64,000 nt of DNA. It comes from EW11 sp035765635 (lineage in GTDB: Bacteria; Verrucomicrobiota; Verrucomicrobiia; Opitutales; Opitutaceae). Below, piece after piece: positions 9,401-17,352 of this stretch; the stretch's first letter is position 1, and each line of letters begins with the position of its first letter. Below the pieces are notes generated by a model. The model was given only the letters and a program-made list of their open reading frames with translations, searched no databases and was not told the origin of the DNA. The position numbers were made by a program, and so were the translations under genes. The stretch covers positions 1-64,000 of the forward strand of contig DASTWZ010000012.1 in the NCBI GenBank assembly GCA_035765635.1, read 5' to 3'.

Positions 9401-9828
9401 TTGCGCTTCAGGGGAAATCGCAACCACAGGTTCGAAAATATAGATTCAACATGCTGACCAGTTATAATCTGGCCGGCATTTCCTCGAATCGCTTTCTCAA
9501 AAGCACCACGCTCGGTGGGAGCCTTCGTTGGGAAGACCGCGGTAGCATAGGATATCAAGGCGGCGAGCCCGATGCGGACGGGCTCATCCGTGAGTACGAT
9601 GCGAATCGTCCGATCATGGACAGCACTCACCTGTATGTAGACTTCTTCGCACGTTACGGATTCAGCTTCTGGAAAAACCGGGTTCGGAGCAGTGTTCAGC
9701 TGAACGTTCGAAACGCGTTCGAAGGCGGAAGACTCCAAGCCTTCCGGGCCAACCCGGACGGCTCGGAATACGCTTTTCGTATTATCGAGCCCCGGGAGTT
9801 CGTCCTCTCCGTTAGCTTCGACTTATAG
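6421..9828 (+). CDS. TonB-dependent outer-membrane receptor (Opitutaceae type)
   Basis: A 1135-residue outer-membrane receptor, importing a ligand with TonB/proton-motive energy. An N-terminal signal segment (about 18-36, LRASLLAILLTSLHAQ) leads to a TonB-box-like ELSPFEVTAEKDRGYYGG (about 76-93), then a plug domain with SISVVTKQQLIDTAAVDLND and ISRGPNSSIFGVGEASGTVN (about 195-215). The rest is a predicted 22-strand barrel ending in the aromatic FVLSVSFDL. No FecR-type signalling extension is present. The family 2 glycosidase starts 48 bases downstream and is probably in the same operon; the divergent two-component system probably regulates it. A glycan fragment is the likely ligand, by context. 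The gene contains many AT-rich codon pairs (TAT AAT, AAT ATA) in a GC-rich background. Confidence 0.93.
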   Translation: MHIGLPQTIVARRRHVLRASLLAILLTSLHAQTTPAEDTAGKQKTKTPASTAPQKLPSSDEVRSAAERKERETVELSPFEVTAEKDRGYYGGRSMSGTRLNTDLENIAASISVVTKQQLIDTAAVDLNDIFAYEVSTEGTRNFTANINDGKGDVDSVSLNPESSNRIRGIGQSNLAIGNFAASSSIPVDTYNIDAIEISRGPNSSIFGVGEASGTVNLVPAAANTNRDITRTTLMATDRGSLRGTLDINRVLLKDRFALRLNAVADDKEYRQKPSYDKTRRIQIGTTYQPFSKTTVRASFEKFKEKYDRPNSATPAELMTFWEQNGRPSYDPSTNTYSYTNAAGVKVTGVQNPSGSGTTAFPAGVMLSGLGSTRVRPSMWIDQGEVQWFGSSFYNDGRNHEIVQVSVPTNYNVPAPYVGTLSYTGIYNTTDKSLYDYDHINLAGLNFGKKSAELSRIEIEQFFYESARQVLAAQFGFFQENITDLSRNFVGLGGDGVPSRILPDVMTNLPDGSPNPYYGHPYITALSPQTYSRPVDSKTYRLNLAYQLDLTQEKNWFRFLGKQRVVGYAERYDKVFAPKALRYQDQISDSYPWLLPSIRNSNSAKYSARYYLGDGQGNNVDYATSAPDLSSNVAFHRFGNTTDNLTNRWITESVPIDTTYFANTLQQVRTHTEGFVLQSYFLQDRVVATWGRRKDTLRTRDNVTPEPATAIDPNGLSTDLGWMNDFDDDPYLITNKLTGTTKSVGYTQTRGIVVKPLSWLQLRYSDSNSLKPESFAIDFQGNPLSNPHGETRDYGFRLYPFDGKLIIGLSHFHTFSNGSRKSDATTVAARITNFDFDRNPESDGSKVDLEDWLTDQLLLKDFGPTGNVNVPDQVYQQYLQKAHELMGMTQERIDALRNYDAVLTVDVESKGYELEVAFNPSKYWTLKFNGTQTETVVSSIGPSWQAYRDERMPVWKAMKSPLTGETYWDHLFSGNNVPQTIWQQQNEAPMKLQLALQGKSQPQVRKYRFNMLTSYNLAGISSNRFLKSTTLGGSLRWEDRGSIGYQGGEPDADGLIREYDANRPIMDSTHLYVDFFARYGFSFWKNRVRSSVQLNVRNAFEGGRLQAFRANPDGSEYAFRIIEPREFVLSVSFDL

Positions 9829-9876
9829 GACATCAACGACTTTTGACGAAAAGCCTCTGGCAACTTACTATCAAAC

Positions 9877-12867
9877 ATGTGGCAGCCTCTCGTTTTCACC
9901 CGAAAAATTAAATTATCGTTTCTGACGATTCTTGCCGCCGTGGTTTTCGGCGGGGAGGTCTTCGGTCAGTCGGTGCGCGAAGTGTTCAACTTCAACTCCG
10001 ACTGGAAGCTGCTGGTCCGCGATCAAGCGGGTGCGGCCGAACGAGATTACGATGATTCGGGATGGAAGCCCGTCACGCTGCCCCATGCTTGGAATGAGGA
10101 CGACGCGTTCAGCAAACCGATCGACAAACACACGACCGGTGTTGCTTGGTACCGGAAGGAATTCGTCCTCCCGAGTGCGGCGAAAGGAAAGAAAGTGTTT
10201 CTCGAGTTCGAGGGCGCCCGGCAAGCGGCCGACGTTTGGATCAATGGCAAGCTCGCCGGTGCGTCCGAGAACGGCATCACCGCCTTTGGCTTCGATATAA
10301 CGGAGTTTGTCGAAGCGGGCGGAAAACCGAATGTCATCGCGGTCAGAACCGATAATGACTGGGGGTATCGCGAACGGAATTCAGGCCGGCGGTTTCAGTG
10401 GGCGGATCGGAACTTCAATGCGAACTATGGTGGCCTGACGAAAAATGTGCGGCTCATTGTCACGGATCGTGTCTATCAAACGCTGCCGCTTTACTCACAC
10501 TTGGGAACCACGGGCGTATATGTTTACGCAACGGATTTCGATATTCCGGGGAGACGCGCGACAGTTCATGCCGAGTCGGAAATTCGGAATGACACAAACG
10601 AGAGTCGCTCGTTTATCTATCGCGTCAGTGTGGCCGATCGAGGCGGACACGTCGTCGCCCAGTTTGACGGCGGTCGATATACGATGGATCGACAAAGCAC
10701 CATTACGGCAAAGGCGTCTGCCAGTTTGGAAAACCTGAATTTCTGGAGCTGGGGCTATGGCTATCTTTATACGGTCACCACGTCTCTCGAAGACGATCAC
10801 GGCACATTCGACTCTGTCGCTACGCGGACCGGCTTTCGCAAAACGGAGTTCGCGCACGGCATGGTGAAGTTGAATGACCGGGTGATTCAGATGAAAGGCT
10901 ATGCGCAGAGAACGTCGAACGAGTGGCCTGCGATTGGATTGTCTGTTCCACCGTGGTTGAGCGACTTTTCGAACGGCCTGATGGTCGAAAGCGGCGCGAA
11001 CCTGGTGCGCTGGATGCATATCACGCCCTGGCGCCAGGACGTGGAGTCCTGTGATCGCGTTGGCCTGATGCAGATGATGCCGGCTGGCGATGCGGAGCAC
11101 GAAGCCGAAGGACGGCAATGGGTCCAGCGCGTTGAAGTCATGCGCGACGCCATTATCTACAATCGCAACAGTCCGAGTGTTCTGGTTTATGAATCCGGCA
11201 ATAAAGGAATCGGCGAGGAGCACATGGCGGAAATGCGTGCTCTACGGGATCGCTTTGACCCGCATGGTGGCCGCGCTGCCGGAGCGCGTGAGATGTTGAA
11301 CAGCAAGGTGGCGGAGTACGGCGGCGAAATGCTTTATATCAACAAGAGCGCGCGACAGCCATTTTGGGCGACTGAGTATTCGCGGGACGAAGCGCTGCGA
11401 AAATATTGGGACGAGTTCTCTCCGCCGTATCATAAAAATGGCGACGGACCGCTCTATCGAGGCCAGCCGGCGCGAGCTTATAATCGAAATCAAGATTCGC
11501 AGGCTGTCGAAGATGTTACCCGGTGGTACGATTATTGGCGCGAACGTCCAGGCACCGGCACGCGCGTGAGCAGCGGTGGCTTGAATATTGTTTTCTCCGA
11601 CACGAACACGCACTACCGCGGAGCCGAGAATTATCGCACGAGCGGTGAAGTCGATGCGATGCGCATTCCCAAAGACGGCTTCTACGCACATCAGGTGATG
11701 TGGAATGGCTGGGTCGACGTCGACAAACCGGGAATTCACATCGTCGGACACTGGAATTACGCGCCCGGTGTAAAGAAGGATGTATATGTCGTCTCGAGCG
11801 CGGACGCGGTTGACCTTTTCCTTAATGGCAAACTGCTCGGCCATGCGCAGCAGCAATATAGATTCCTGTTTACCGTGAAGGGTGTGAATTGGAAGCCCGG
11901 CACGATCAGCGCGATTGGCTACGATAAGGATGGGAAAAAGATCTGCGAGACCTCACATGTGACCGTCGGCGAGCCTGCGGCCATCAAGCTCACACTCTAT
12001 ACAGCTCCGACTGGACTGCGCGCCGATGGCGCTGACCTCGCGCTCATCCAAGCTGAAGTCGTGGATGATAAAGGCCGTCGCTGTCCGACGGCGTTGAATG
12101 CTATCAATTTTGCGATATCGGGTCCGGCTGAATGGCGTGGCGGCATCGCGCAGGGGCCGAATAATTATATTCTCGCGCAGGAGCTTCCCGTGGAGTGCGG
12201 CGTGAATCGAGTGCTGGTCCGATCGACGCCCAAAGCAGGCACGATCGAATTGACGGCAACGGCTGCTGGCCTGCAGACCGCGAATCTGCGTTTTGATTCT
12301 CATCCGATCGACGACGCGGGCGGCCTCTCGCACACCTTGCCCGATGCTGGTCTCCTTGGGAAACTGGACCGCGGGCCAACTCCGTCGGGGCCATCGTTTG
12401 CAGTGACGCGTGTCTCGGCCGAAATAGTCTCGGCCACCGCTGGCTCGAATGCGGACGAAGCGCGGTTGAGTTATGATGACGACGAGACGACTGTTTGGAC
12501 GAGCGGCGACGGCGTGCCGGTGTCGTGGATAGAATATCATTTGAAAGCGCCGATGACGCTGAGCGAGGCCTCTTTCAAATTCGCAGGTTGGCGGGAGCGC
12601 TCTTATCCCGTTCGAATTCTAATCGACGGGCACGAAGTGTTCCGCGGCACGACACAACGCAGTCTCGGCTATACGGAACTGAAATTCGATAAAACCCGCG
12701 GCCAAGTTGTGCGGGTCGAGCTGCTCGATGTCAGTCAGTCACGAGATGCGTTTGGCATGACCGAACTGGTCGATCAGCAAAATGCCTCCACGGGCGGCGA
12801 GCAGGTCAAAGCCCACTCCCTCGGCATCGTGGAAGCGGAATTCTATCAAAGCGCTGCTGATAAATAA
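9877..12867 (+). CDS. Secreted glycoside hydrolase family 2 protein (beta-galactosidase-like)
   Basis: A 996-residue exported enzyme. Residues 1-30 form a signal peptide (LSFLTILAAVVFGGEVFG). Domain order: jelly-roll sugar-binding domain (about 35-200: FNFNSDWKLL, GVAWYRKEFVLP, VWINGKLAG), Ig-like domain (about 200-300), TIM barrel (about 300-590), a further Ig-like/DUF4982 part (about 600-700), and a C-terminal discoidin-like domain (about 850-960, DDDETTVWTSG...GMTELVD). The barrel motif reads NRNSPSVLVYESGNKG (residues 429-444), so the usual acid/base Glu of the GNE motif is Lys443; Glu439 or another acid may serve instead. A candidate nucleophile is Glu500 in ATEYSRDE. Linkage and sugar cannot be told from sequence. 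It is probably cotranscribed with the receptor upstream. Confidence 0.88.
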   Translation: MWQPLVFTRKIKLSFLTILAAVVFGGEVFGQSVREVFNFNSDWKLLVRDQAGAAERDYDDSGWKPVTLPHAWNEDDAFSKPIDKHTTGVAWYRKEFVLPSAAKGKKVFLEFEGARQAADVWINGKLAGASENGITAFGFDITEFVEAGGKPNVIAVRTDNDWGYRERNSGRRFQWADRNFNANYGGLTKNVRLIVTDRVYQTLPLYSHLGTTGVYVYATDFDIPGRRATVHAESEIRNDTNESRSFIYRVSVADRGGHVVAQFDGGRYTMDRQSTITAKASASLENLNFWSWGYGYLYTVTTSLEDDHGTFDSVATRTGFRKTEFAHGMVKLNDRVIQMKGYAQRTSNEWPAIGLSVPPWLSDFSNGLMVESGANLVRWMHITPWRQDVESCDRVGLMQMMPAGDAEHEAEGRQWVQRVEVMRDAIIYNRNSPSVLVYESGNKGIGEEHMAEMRALRDRFDPHGGRAAGAREMLNSKVAEYGGEMLYINKSARQPFWATEYSRDEALRKYWDEFSPPYHKNGDGPLYRGQPARAYNRNQDSQAVEDVTRWYDYWRERPGTGTRVSSGGLNIVFSDTNTHYRGAENYRTSGEVDAMRIPKDGFYAHQVMWNGWVDVDKPGIHIVGHWNYAPGVKKDVYVVSSADAVDLFLNGKLLGHAQQQYRFLFTVKGVNWKPGTISAIGYDKDGKKICETSHVTVGEPAAIKLTLYTAPTGLRADGADLALIQAEVVDDKGRRCPTALNAINFAISGPAEWRGGIAQGPNNYILAQELPVECGVNRVLVRSTPKAGTIELTATAAGLQTANLRFDSHPIDDAGGLSHTLPDAGLLGKLDRGPTPSGPSFAVTRVSAEIVSATAGSNADEARLSYDDDETTVWTSGDGVPVSWIEYHLKAPMTLSEASFKFAGWRERSYPVRILIDGHEVFRGTTQRSLGYTELKFDKTRGQVVRVELLDVSQSRDAFGMTELVDQQNASTGGEQVKAHSLGIVEAEFYQSAADK

Positions 12868-12925
12868 ATATCCTCTTCGCGCGTCTTGTGCTGCAGCCCT
12901 TCGCGGCAAAAAAAATGCGTGAAAC

Positions 12926-14308
12926 CTACAGCATCGTCCCGCGCATCAGGACGAGTGCTACGCTGAAATAGATGATCAGGCCGGTGACGTCGACCAACGT
13001 TGCGACGAAGGGCGCGGAGGACGTCGCCGGATCGAAACCGAGGCGCTTGATGAGCAGCGGCAACATCGAACCCATAAGCGAACCCCAGAGCACGATCCCG
13101 ACCAGCGCGACGCCGACCGTCACGCCGACGATGTGCCAGTGCGGACCGTAGATATTCGAAAACGCGGACCATGCCGCGATGCGCAGAAAACCGATCACGC
13201 CTAGAATCACGCCGAGGGACAAACCCACGGCCACTTCGCGGCGCATCACGCGCCACCAATCCTTCAGCTTGAACTCGCCGAGCGCGAGCGCGCGGATAAC
13301 GAGTGTGGCCGCCTGCGAGCCGGCGTTGCCGCCCGAGCTGATGACGAGCGGCACGAAAAGTCCGAGCACGATGGCACGCTTCATTTCGTCTTCGAAAAAG
13401 CTCATTGCGGTGGCCGTGAGCATTTCGCCGAGAAACAACACGACCAGCCAGCTCGCGCGCTTTTTCACCATACGGCTCAGCGCGATCGTGATGTACGGCT
13501 CGTCGAGCGCTTCGCTACCACCGAGCTTTTGGATGTCTTCGGTCGCGACCTGCGAAGCGACGTCAAGGATGTCGTCAACCGTGACGATGCCGATGACGCG
13601 CGTCGCGTCATCCACGACCGGCAGCGCCACGCGGTCGAATTTTCGGAAAATATCGAGCGCCTTCTCCTGCGGATCCGTCGCGGTCAACCAGGTGAAATTG
13701 CCATCCATCAGCGAGCGCAGCGGCGTCTCGAGCGGAGAGAGCAGGAGCCGCCGGACACGGACGTCATCGATCAAGCGCCCGTTGTCGTCGACCACGTAAA
13801 TGACGTTAAGCGTTTCGCGATCGTAGCCGTGGGTGCGGATGTAGTTCAGCGCCTCGCCGACGGTGAACTCCGGGCGCACCGCGACAAAATCGAGGGTCAT
13901 CATCCGGCCAACGCTGCCTTCGGGATAGGCGAGGAGAGACTGCGCGACCTTGCGTTCTTCGGGCGAGAGCAGCGACAGCATCTGCATCGCCACGTCGAGC
14001 GGCATCTCGTCGAGGAAGGCGGTGCGGTCGTCGGGCGCCAGCGCGTTCAAGAGCGCTGCGGCCTGCTCCTGGCTGAGAAGGCGCAGGAGCTTTCGCTGAT
14101 TATCGGTCGAGAGATAACCGAAGGTGGCCGCGGCCAAATCGCGCGACGAGCAACGGAAGAGCGCCGCCAGCTCCTCCACGGACAGCTCCGCCAGATTTGG
14201 CGCGAGATCCGACGGCAGCCACGGCTCCAGATATTTCTTCAGTGCCGCCGTGTCTTTGCGGGCAATGAGCGAAAGAATGTCGGCGCGAATTTTTGCCTGC
14301 GGAATCAT
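12926..14308 (-). CDS. mgtE: Magnesium transporter MgtE
   Basis: A 460-residue inner-membrane Mg2+ channel of normal MgtE length. The N-terminal superhelical domain (about 20-135) has the typical LLNALAPDDRTAFLDEMPLD and GSVGRMMTLDFVAV. Two CBS domains follow (about 140-265, ending RVIGIVTVDDILDVASQ), then the connecting helix and five membrane helices (about 285-455), with the pore region FVPLVISSGGNAGSQAATLV carrying the conserved GGN.GSQ signature. MgtE closes when its cytoplasmic domain binds Mg2+, so regulation is mainly post-translational; no Mg2+ riboswitch was seen in the 44 bases before the start. The MscS-type channel gene upstream lies on the same strand. Confidence 0.95.
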   Translation of the reverse strand: MIPQAKIRADILSLIARKDTAALKKYLEPWLPSDLAPNLAELSVEELAALFRCSSRDLAAATFGYLSTDNQRKLLRLLSQEQAAALLNALAPDDRTAFLDEMPLDVAMQMLSLLSPEERKVAQSLLAYPEGSVGRMMTLDFVAVRPEFTVGEALNYIRTHGYDRETLNVIYVVDDNGRLIDDVRVRRLLLSPLETPLRSLMDGNFTWLTATDPQEKALDIFRKFDRVALPVVDDATRVIGIVTVDDILDVASQVATEDIQKLGGSEALDEPYITIALSRMVKKRASWLVVLFLGEMLTATAMSFFEDEMKRAIVLGLFVPLVISSGGNAGSQAATLVIRALALGEFKLKDWWRVMRREVAVGLSLGVILGVIGFLRIAAWSAFSNIYGPHWHIVGVTVGVALVGIVLWGSLMGSMLPLLIKRLGFDPATSSAPFVATLVDVTGLIIYFSVALVLMRGTML

Positions 14309-14352
14309 TCAGAAAGCGACCGTAGGTTCGCACGGCGCGCAGGAGCAAGGCT

Positions 14353-15732
14353 TCAACCTTTGGCGCGCGGATTTTCGTCCGCCTTTGGCTCGGTGGCCAG
14401 CCGCAGGGCCGCGTTGGCTTCGAAGTGCACGGTTTGAGTCGGGAAGGCGAACTCCAGACCGCGAGCTTCGACGGCGCGCATGAACAGGACGTTCAATCGC
14501 TGCCGCACTTCGAGGTGTTTCCCGAAATCCGGACTGATGGTCATATAGACGATCCAGACATTCAGCGACGACGCCGTGAAATCGTTGAAACCGACCATGA
14601 CCGACGTCTTGTCGATTTCGGGTTGCTCGAGAATCAGCCGTCGAATTTCGGCGACGAGTTCGTCCATTTGCTGGCCCGTCGCATCGTAGGTGATCCCGAT
14701 GTTCTGCTCCACGCGCCGTTGCGTGAAGCGCGAAAGATTCGTGATCGCTTCGGCCGCGACCGTTTTGTTCGGAATCACGACCAGCGCCTTGTCCGCCCGC
14801 CGCAGACGTGTCGACCTCAGGCCGATGTCTTCGACCGACCCGGAGTTGGCGCCGATCTGCACGAACTCGCCCAGTTTGAAGGGTTGATCGATCGCGACCA
14901 CGACCGAGCCGAAGAGATTCGCGATCGTGTCCTGCGCAGCGAGAGCGAAAGCCAGGCCGCCGATGCCGAGGCCGGCGAGAAACGCCTTCACGTCGAGGCC
15001 CTGGCTTTGGGCAACCATCAGAACCCCGAAGATCACGAAAACCGTGACGAGCGTTTTCTTGATCCACGGCATGAACGCCGCGATGCCCAGGCCCTTTCCG
15101 CGTGAAACCTCTTCGGCGTGATCGAGCACCGTGCTGAAGGCGCGAAGCAGGAACCAGAAAACGACGAGCGAGAAAGCCATCGTGGCGCCCTTGTCCAGGA
15201 CGTCATCGCTTTGCGCTGAGAGCTTCAGCACCTTCAGGCCGGCGACGATGCCAGCAACCACGATGAATGCGGCGACCGGCGTTTCGAGCCGGGGGAAAAG
15301 TTTATCATCGAGCGTGGTCTTCGTGCGGGCCGAAAGCTTTCGGGCGATGCCGAAGACGATCAGGATGACCACGCGCCGGAGGAGGAAGGCGATGACGACC
15401 AGCGCCGCGGCAATGATGTAACGAGTGGGCGTGTTGCCGGATGCGTCGATGTCGAAGCGCTGGAGAATCGAATCGGTGAGGTGCTCGAGAAAATCGGCAG
15501 CCGGCGAGCTGACGTGTTTCTTTTGGTACTCCTGGGCTGCGACCGCGTTCGTGCTGTTTTGGTGAGCCTGCGCATCCGCTTTTTTCGCATCGCTGGTCGA
15601 AGCGGAGGCTGGAGCGGGGGCATTGGCCTGAGCCGGTGCCTGGGTTTGCGCATCCGCTGCGGGCGGGTCGGCCCGGAGGGACGTCAAATTGCAGAGCGTA
15701 AGAGCGACGAGAAGAATTCGTAGCAGTTGCAT
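14353..15732 (-). CDS. MscS-family mechanosensitive ion channel
   Basis: A 459-residue channel. A signal peptide (residues 1-21, LRILLVALTLCNLTSLRA) is followed by an Ala/Pro/Gln-rich periplasmic linker (about 22-60: TQAPAQANAPAPASAST), membrane helices at about 105-135, 150-170, 185-200 and 225-250, and the MscS pore helix/beta domain (GLGIGGLAFALAAQDTIANL then SVVVAIDQPFKLGEFVQIG, about 255-300). The C-terminal part resembles the cytoplasmic vestibule. It would release solutes on hypo-osmotic shock. It lies 44 bases upstream of mgtE on the same strand, so the two envelope transport genes may be cotranscribed. Confidence 0.92.
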   Translation of the reverse strand: MQLLRILLVALTLCNLTSLRADPPAADAQTQAPAQANAPAPASASTSDAKKADAQAHQNSTNAVAAQEYQKKHVSSPAADFLEHLTDSILQRFDIDASGNTPTRYIIAAALVVIAFLLRRVVILIVFGIARKLSARTKTTLDDKLFPRLETPVAAFIVVAGIVAGLKVLKLSAQSDDVLDKGATMAFSLVVFWFLLRAFSTVLDHAEEVSRGKGLGIAAFMPWIKKTLVTVFVIFGVLMVAQSQGLDVKAFLAGLGIGGLAFALAAQDTIANLFGSVVVAIDQPFKLGEFVQIGANSGSVEDIGLRSTRLRRADKALVVIPNKTVAAEAITNLSRFTQRRVEQNIGITYDATGQQMDELVAEIRRLILEQPEIDKTSVMVGFNDFTASSLNVWIVYMTISPDFGKHLEVRQRLNVLFMRAVEARGLEFAFPTQTVHFEANAALRLATEPKADENPRAKG

Positions 15733-15835
15733 AGGCGCGCGAGTTGTCTCAACCCCACGAGGAAACTGTCAATCGCGCCAGAGCAAGCGGGTTAGCTTAT
15801 GAATCCGCGGATTTTGCCCGCCAATCAATGAAGCG

Positions 15836-16076
15836 CCCACGAATCACACGAAGGACACGAAAACCAAAAAACAATTTTCCCACGGAATTCACGGAAGGCA
15901 CGGAAGGAATGGGAAAATATTCCCCGGTTCGTGAAAATGTAGCCTGCCATTCGCCTCTGGCAGAGCGCTTGGGATTGCTAATCCTTTCCGTGCTTTCCGT
16001 GAATTCCGTGGGAAAAAATTCCGAGGATCGGATTTCGTGTCTTTCGTGTGATTCGTGGGCAAAAAATCGTGGGCAC
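15836..16076. repeat. Intergenic repeat, type D, inverted arrangement
   Basis: The gap between the MscS gene and the Hsp20 genes is filled by type D words: cacgaatcacacgaaggaca, then ttcccacggaattcacggaa, a unique centre of roughly 80 bases, then the reverse-oriented ttccgtgaattccgtgggaa and cgtgtgattcgtggg. The outer and inner words therefore form a large imperfect inverted repeat. Open frames across it have no coding character. Confidence 0.8.
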
Positions 16077-16108
16077 AAAAAAAAGCCGGCCCCGAAACGG
16101 GGACCGGC
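16077..16108 (-). terminator. Intrinsic terminator after the Hsp20 pair
   Basis: Read on the minus strand, the sequence is a GC-rich hairpin (GCCGGTCCCC, loop GTTTC, GGGGCCGGC; one bulged base) directly followed by eight T residues. It begins 28 bases beyond the stop codon of the second small heat-shock gene, the expected place for the end of that operon. Confidence 0.8.
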
Positions 16109-16136
16109 GTACGAGACGGGAATAGATGAACCGCGG

Positions 16137-16535
16137 TTAGGCGATCGCGATCTTGCGCGGTTTCCGCGACTCGGCCTTGGGCAGCGAGAGTCGAAGCACA
16201 CCGTCGTTCAGTTCGGCGACCGCCTTTTCGGCGTCGATCGCGTTGTCGTGGTCGAGCTCCAACTGGAACGGAAGCTCGCTCGATTCGCGATAGAGGTTGG
16301 TCCAGCCCGCTGGCTGTTTCCAGGAGCGCTCGCCGCGGATCTTCAGCGTACCGTCTTCATCGGTAATGCTGAGATTTTCCTTGGTCACCCCGGGAAGGTG
16401 AACCGTGACGCCCCACGCGTCGTCCGTCTCCTTCACGTCATAAACCGGGCGGCGGCTCGGACTGCTGCTCTGTTCGCTCTGTCGCGAGGCAGGAGTGCGG
16501 TTAAAATTTGAGATCAATGAATTAAATAGTGGCAT
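16137..16535 (-). CDS. Hsp20/alpha-crystallin small heat-shock protein (second gene)
   Basis: A 132-residue ATP-independent holdase that binds unfolding proteins in the cytoplasm. The alpha-crystallin domain spans about residues 32-125, with VYDVKETDDAWGVTVHLPGV and the closing LNDGVLRLSLPK, followed by a C-terminal KPRKIAIA in which the IAI resembles the I-x-I oligomerisation motif. The short N-terminus (SLISNFNRTPASRQSEQSSS) is Ser-rich. It is the downstream member of a tandem pair: the first Hsp20 gene ends 29 bases upstream, and an intrinsic terminator follows. The two proteins are clearly divergent in sequence, suggesting a mixed-function pair and not a recent duplication. Confidence 0.92.
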   Translation of the reverse strand: MPLFNSLISNFNRTPASRQSEQSSSPSRRPVYDVKETDDAWGVTVHLPGVTKENLSITDEDGTLKIRGERSWKQPAGWTNLYRESSELPFQLELDHDNAIDAEKAVAELNDGVLRLSLPKAESRKPRKIAIA

Positions 16536-16564
16536 GGTGAATGTTCTCCAAAAGGTGGCTGTAG

Positions 16565-17011
16565 TTAGTTAACGGATACGGCAATCTTGCGCGGCTTGGC
16601 TTCTTCCTTCTTGGGGAGCGTGACCGTGAGAACGCCGTTTTCATATTGGGCGCTCACCTTGTCGGCCTGCACGTTGTCCGCTACGTTGACGGAACGGCTG
16701 AGAGAGTAGGATTGCTCCTGGTCGCCGTCCTTCGTTTTGCGGGAAGCGGTGATGTTCAGGAAATCTTCGACGACCTCGACGTTGATATCGGCGCGGTCGA
16801 CGCCCGGCAGTTCAGCACGGACAAAGTAATTTTCCTGATCTTCATAGAGATCGACCGGGAAGCGATTCGTCACCGAGGCGGTATTGAAATCGCCAACGAC
16901 GGAATCGAACAGGCGGCTGATCTCATTCTCCAAACCCGACCAAGGCGTCTGAAACGCTGGCGAGGGAGTGTAGAAACGACTGAGTGGATGATTATAGCGT
17001 ACGAGTCTCAT
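16565..17011 (-). CDS. Hsp20/alpha-crystallin small heat-shock protein (first gene)
   Basis: A 148-residue small heat-shock protein. The N-terminal arm (about 1-45) contains the usual LENEISRLFDSVV. The alpha-crystallin domain (about 48-140) includes VDLYEDQENYFVRAELPGV and ends with YENGVLTVTLPKKEEAKPRK, then IAV as a possible oligomerisation tail. It starts the two-gene operon. I looked upstream for a CIRCE element or a sigma-32-type promoter and did not find a convincing one, so the heat-shock control mechanism is unclear. Confidence 0.93.
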   Translation of the reverse strand: MRLVRYNHPLSRFYTPSPAFQTPWSGLENEISRLFDSVVGDFNTASVTNRFPVDLYEDQENYFVRAELPGVDRADINVEVVEDFLNITASRKTKDGDQEQSYSLSRSVNVADNVQADKVSAQYENGVLTVTLPKKEEAKPRKIAVSVN

Positions 17012-17352
17012 GGTTTAGTTCTTTAAGTTGAGGTTGATGGAAGCGGGATGCTCTCGGATACGCCGTCTATAGCTCGCGGAATGCCGAGGGCGGAGAGCAC
17101 CGTAAGATATTTATGCAGAGCGTGATAACGTATGGGCGATTCGCCCGTCTGCGAAAAAATGACCGCCATTGCGCCGTCACACCTGGGAAAAATCGTCGCG
17201 GCCAAACGGGGTGCCGGTTCTCCCAGTCGGCCAGCCGAAAATCCGCCCCGCTTCGCGGGGCAGTAGATAAGTTTGCCGGCCGGGAGGCCGGCGCTCCGTT
17301 ACGATCCGCTTCGCTCGGAGACGATCTTCAATGTGACCCGCCGCGGCCGCCG
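17012..17352. repeat. Gap with type C repeat and hairpin units
   Basis: This 341-base stretch between the Hsp20 start and the methyltransferase stop holds a hairpin ccccgcttcgcgggg (about 17246-17260) and a type C unit gccggccgggaggccggc followed by gctccg (about 17275-17298). A short palindrome gggcgattcgccc lies at 17134-17146. A 60-codon minus-strand frame here has no recognisable product. The promoter of the Hsp20 operon must lie in the left part of this gap. Confidence 0.6.

Noticed and set aside
8209..9738. Minus-strand frames of 227 and 280 codons in the TonB receptor
   Set aside because: Antisense shadow of the receptor with no export signal or domain.
17012..17140. CIRCE or sigma-32-type promoter for the Hsp20 operon
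   Set aside because: No TTAGCACTC repeat or acceptable -35/-10 pair found.
17023..17205. 60-codon minus-strand frame upstream of the Hsp20 pair
   Set aside because: No family, no clear ribosome-binding site; it lies where the Hsp20 promoter must be.
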